The notes below the pieces were generated by a model. It was not told the origin of the DNA and did no database searches. It saw nothing but the letters and a program-made list of their open reading frames with translations. From an uncultured Psychroserpens sp. (lineage in GTDB: Bacteria; Bacteroidota; Bacteroidia; Flavobacteriales; Flavobacteriaceae): 64,000 nt of DNA. Positions 62,901-64,000 of this stretch are shown in pieces. The number at the start of each line of letters is the position of its first letter. Position 1 is the stretch's first letter. The position numbers and the translations under genes were made by a program. Location: contig NZ_CANMVN010000008.1 in assembly GCF_947501425.1 (NCBI RefSeq), forward strand, positions 218,166 to 282,165, given 5' to 3'.

Positions 62901-64000
62901 CAACATTCTAATCCTGTTGGTTCTGCTGGTTGTGTTCCTGTAATATCCCAAACACATGTTGTGTCATTAAAAGTTGCTGTTTCATAACATGCTGTAGCTG
63001 GTTCTACTGGTTGTGCCCCTGTGATCTCCCAAGCACATGTTGTATTATTGAACGTTGCTATCTCCCAACATTCTAACTCTGTTGGTTCTGCTGGTTGTGT
63101 TCCTGTAATGTCCCAAACACATGTTGTTTCATTAAAAGTTGCTGTTTCATAACATGCTGTAGCTGGTTCTGCTGGCTGTGCTCCAGTTACCTCCCAAGCA
63201 CAAGTTGAACTATTGAACGTTGCTATCTCCCAACATTCTAATCCTATTGGCTCATCAGGTTGTGTTCCTGTGATATCCCAAGTGCATGTTGAATAATTAT
63301 AAGTTGCCGTCTCCCAACACTCTAAGCCACCAGGTGGATCTTGTATTGTGACAGTAACCACAGCAATGCATGAATCTTCATTCCCGTTCGAATCTTTAAT
63401 AGATAGTGTTACATTATTGGCTCCTTCATCAGCACAAGTAAATGCAGTTTTGGATACGGAAATAGATGCAATTCCGCAATTATCCGAAGACCCATTATTT
63501 ATATCACTACCTGTAATTATAGCATTTCCAGTAACATCCAACTGAACCGAAATGTTTTGACATACTGCAACAGGGTTTTGGTTATCAACGACAACATTTA
63601 CATTAAAAGATGCTGTATTTGTATTTCCAGAATCGTCAGTTACAGCATAACTAATTATTGTTGTTCCTGAAGGAAAAACATCTCCACTATTAAGTCCGCT
63701 ACCATCAGTTCTTACGACAGTTAGTGTCGTATCACAATTATCAGTGGCAGTAGGATCAGTGAATGTAGGTTGATTATTTCCGCAGGTTAAATTAATATCA
63801 CCTGGAACATTTATAAATTCTGGATCAATTTGATCTACAACTGTAACAGTTGCGATACATGTATCTGTTTGACTATCTCCATCAGTAACTGTTAAGGTAA
63901 CATCCACAGGTGTTCCTATGTTACTACAATCAAAAGTATCAATATCAATACTTAGGTTTGTAACAGCAACATCATCTGAAGATCCACCATCGACATCGGC
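59984..64000 (-). CDS. Giant T9SS surface protein with 13 tandem repeats (5' end cut by window)
   Basis: More than 1330 codons are visible. The frame stays open to the window edge, where it reads DTFDCSNIGTPVDVTLTV, so the start lies outside. From the N-terminal side: HYR/Ig-like modules (VPGDINLTCGNNQPTF, SYAVTDDSGNTNTASF), then 13 tandem 27-28-residue repeats with two cysteines and one or two tryptophans each, then a fibronectin-type module (TGATINWDSL, YVVQVRSKCSS), a GEVED domain (YSVWIDFNRDGDFEDAGEQ, FGEVEDYSV), a long beta domain and a T9SS type A sorting domain (LSIYDLQGRLIK, ending KVIIN). Most likely a surface adhesin or matrix protein. Confidence 0.9.
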   Translation of the reverse strand, partial: ADVDGGSSDDVAVTNLSIDIDTFDCSNIGTPVDVTLTVTDGDSQTDTCIATVTVVDQIDPEFINVPGDINLTCGNNQPTFTDPTATDNCDTTLTVVRTDGSGLNSGDVFPSGTTIISYAVTDDSGNTNTASFNVNVVVDNQNPVAVCQNISVQLDVTGNAIITGSDINNGSSDNCGIASISVSKTAFTCADEGANNVTLSIKDSNGNEDSCIAVVTVTIQDPPGGLECWETATYNYSTCTWDITGTQPDEPIGLECWEIATFNSSTCAWEVTGAQPAEPATACYETATFNETTCVWDITGTQPAEPTELECWEIATFNNTTCAWEITGAQPVEPATACYETATFNDTTCVWDITGTQPAEPTGLECWEIATFNNATCAWEVTGTQPVEPATACYETATFNNTTCTWEITGTQPAEPATECYETATFNNTTCTWEITGTQPAEPAIECYETATFNNTTCTWEITGTQPAEPATECYETATFNNTTCAWEITGTQPVEPATACYETATFNNTTCTWEITGTQPAEPATECYETATFNNTTCTWEITGTQPAEPATECYETATFNNTTCAWEITGTLPAEPTGLNAISITATGATINWDSLVGVDFDLRYREVGSSVWIDILDISTNTQILTSLTPLTQYVVQVRSKCSSEFTSSYTIAIDFTTLDVVLNYCGSASNNASEEYISRVQLNTIDNVSGSQTYSDFTSISTPLTEGEQYTISITPIWTGTVYNEAYSVWIDFNRDGDFEDAGEQVFTQGNTQAALITGTFTIPTGTSRQKTRMRVSMKYNAVPTPCETFDFGEVEDYSVTLYGSDDLIYSNSAWTPYGPSPTTVSENAIILDGTYTVLDDIQINNIRVNDGAGIVIEKAKSMTVNGDFVTNDDVVLESDSDEYSSLIVNGIVVGKAQYKRHVNTTASVGGNDLIAPPVYGESFIDFRADNPNILSNSANTLFLFGPFDKVTDTYLIYSNTETATLNAGTGYRAASTDDGTFTFNGLVETDDVSVPIVNDGPTNPEWNLVGNPYPSYIKLSDFLLANSSQFDLQSAGIYGYDGYASDGWTIWNQAYSDANPDAIITPGQGFLIASATNNGQINFTPDMRRIGNADDFILGRNTNIKHLQLKLENPVEGIYKTDFYFTDNASNGMDFNYDASIYGEQAPSDFAIYSQLLEENIGIDMAIQSLGFDALSNAVIPLGVHFPQGQQIVLSISESDLPENIEVYLEDTLNNTFTLLNNSDYIITPNENLNSIGRYYLRFNEETLSTNINNLDNLKIYTTTQPKALHIKGQLLQNSELSIYDLQGRLIKNITLNSSQNLHVIDVTSISSGSYIVSLENDFQKKTQKVIIN
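62267..63330 (-). repeat. Coding tandem repeat array, 13 units of 81-84 nt
   Basis: Units translate to the form CYETATFNNTTCTWEITG plus TQPAEPAT. The units nearest the C-terminus (62267-62840) are almost identical at DNA level. The N-terminal ones alternate between a CWEIATF form and a CYETATF form and have diverged more. Length change by slippage or recombination is likely. Confidence 0.92.

Noticed and set aside
62360..62911. 183-codon plus-strand frame rich in Cys and Leu
   Set aside because: Antisense shadow of the repeat array; its regularity comes from the 81-nt period.
62267..63330. Regular repeat array that could be taken for CRISPR
   Set aside because: Units are contiguous, in frame and translate to a cysteine-tryptophan repeat; there are no unique spacers and no cas genes.

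Overview
The window looks like chromosome of a marine Flavobacteriaceae bacterium (phylum Bacteroidota). It is AT-rich. Many secreted proteins end in a type IX secretion (T9SS) sorting domain. Promoters, where visible, follow the TTG / TAnnTTTG pattern. There is a CarboxypepD-type TonB-dependent receptor, and the SCO-FeoA neighbourhood and the haem genes are arranged as in this family. The genus cannot be fixed from the sequence alone.

Layout. 1-4406: end of a FeoA gene, a SCO copper chaperone, a secreted M1 aminopeptidase and the site-2 protease RseP. 4436-7151: tRNA-Asn(GTT) followed by two further copies of its 3' end or tail, each with its own terminator, and a secreted two-repeat T9SS protein lying between them. 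7207-14509: a complete sucrose/fructoside import and breakdown locus (LacI repressor, twin operators, TonB receptor, SLC45-like transporter, GH68-like cytosolic hydrolase, fructokinase). 14548-20999: a five-gene minus-strand operon with three paralogous helical proteins that look like a tripartite alpha-pore-forming toxin, plus two proteins of unknown function. 21221-29354: a periplasmic CHAT-TPR peptidase, an S8 protease lipoprotein and a secreted T9SS protein, divergent from a sigma factor and a membrane TPR/anti-sigma-like protein.

29389-40004: housekeeping genes, mostly on the minus strand: a frameshifted radical SAM gene, a crotonase, an NtrY-like kinase, HemJ, a sortilin-like propeller protein, a MATE transporter and ferrochelatase. 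40161-42745: four tandem small lipoproteins in an A-B-A-B pattern, with a hairpin after each and a 227-nt identical tract between the two B copies. 42781-52153: an AraC regulator divergent from the haem operon hemA-hemC(D)-hemE-(three passengers)-hemF-hemB-cytochrome c, interrupted by a four-helix-bundle gene flanked by inverted repeats. 52182-59978: an outer-membrane protein pair, a CNNM/CorC protein, O6-alkylguanine methyltransferase, a beta-lactamase-fold hydrolase, an S41 peptidase and a DEDDy exonuclease. 59984-64000: a giant T9SS surface protein with 13 tandem 27-28-residue repeats, cut by the window end.

Working together. The sucrose genes form a regulated path from outer membrane to fructose-6-phosphate. 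The haem genes in both blocks cover glutamyl-tRNA to haem except hemL, which is not in this window. The most interesting candidate system is the toxin-like operon and the adjacent CHAT/S8/sigma cluster. Toxin-type function and any link between the two clusters are inferences from fold-like features and proximity, not shown by the sequence.
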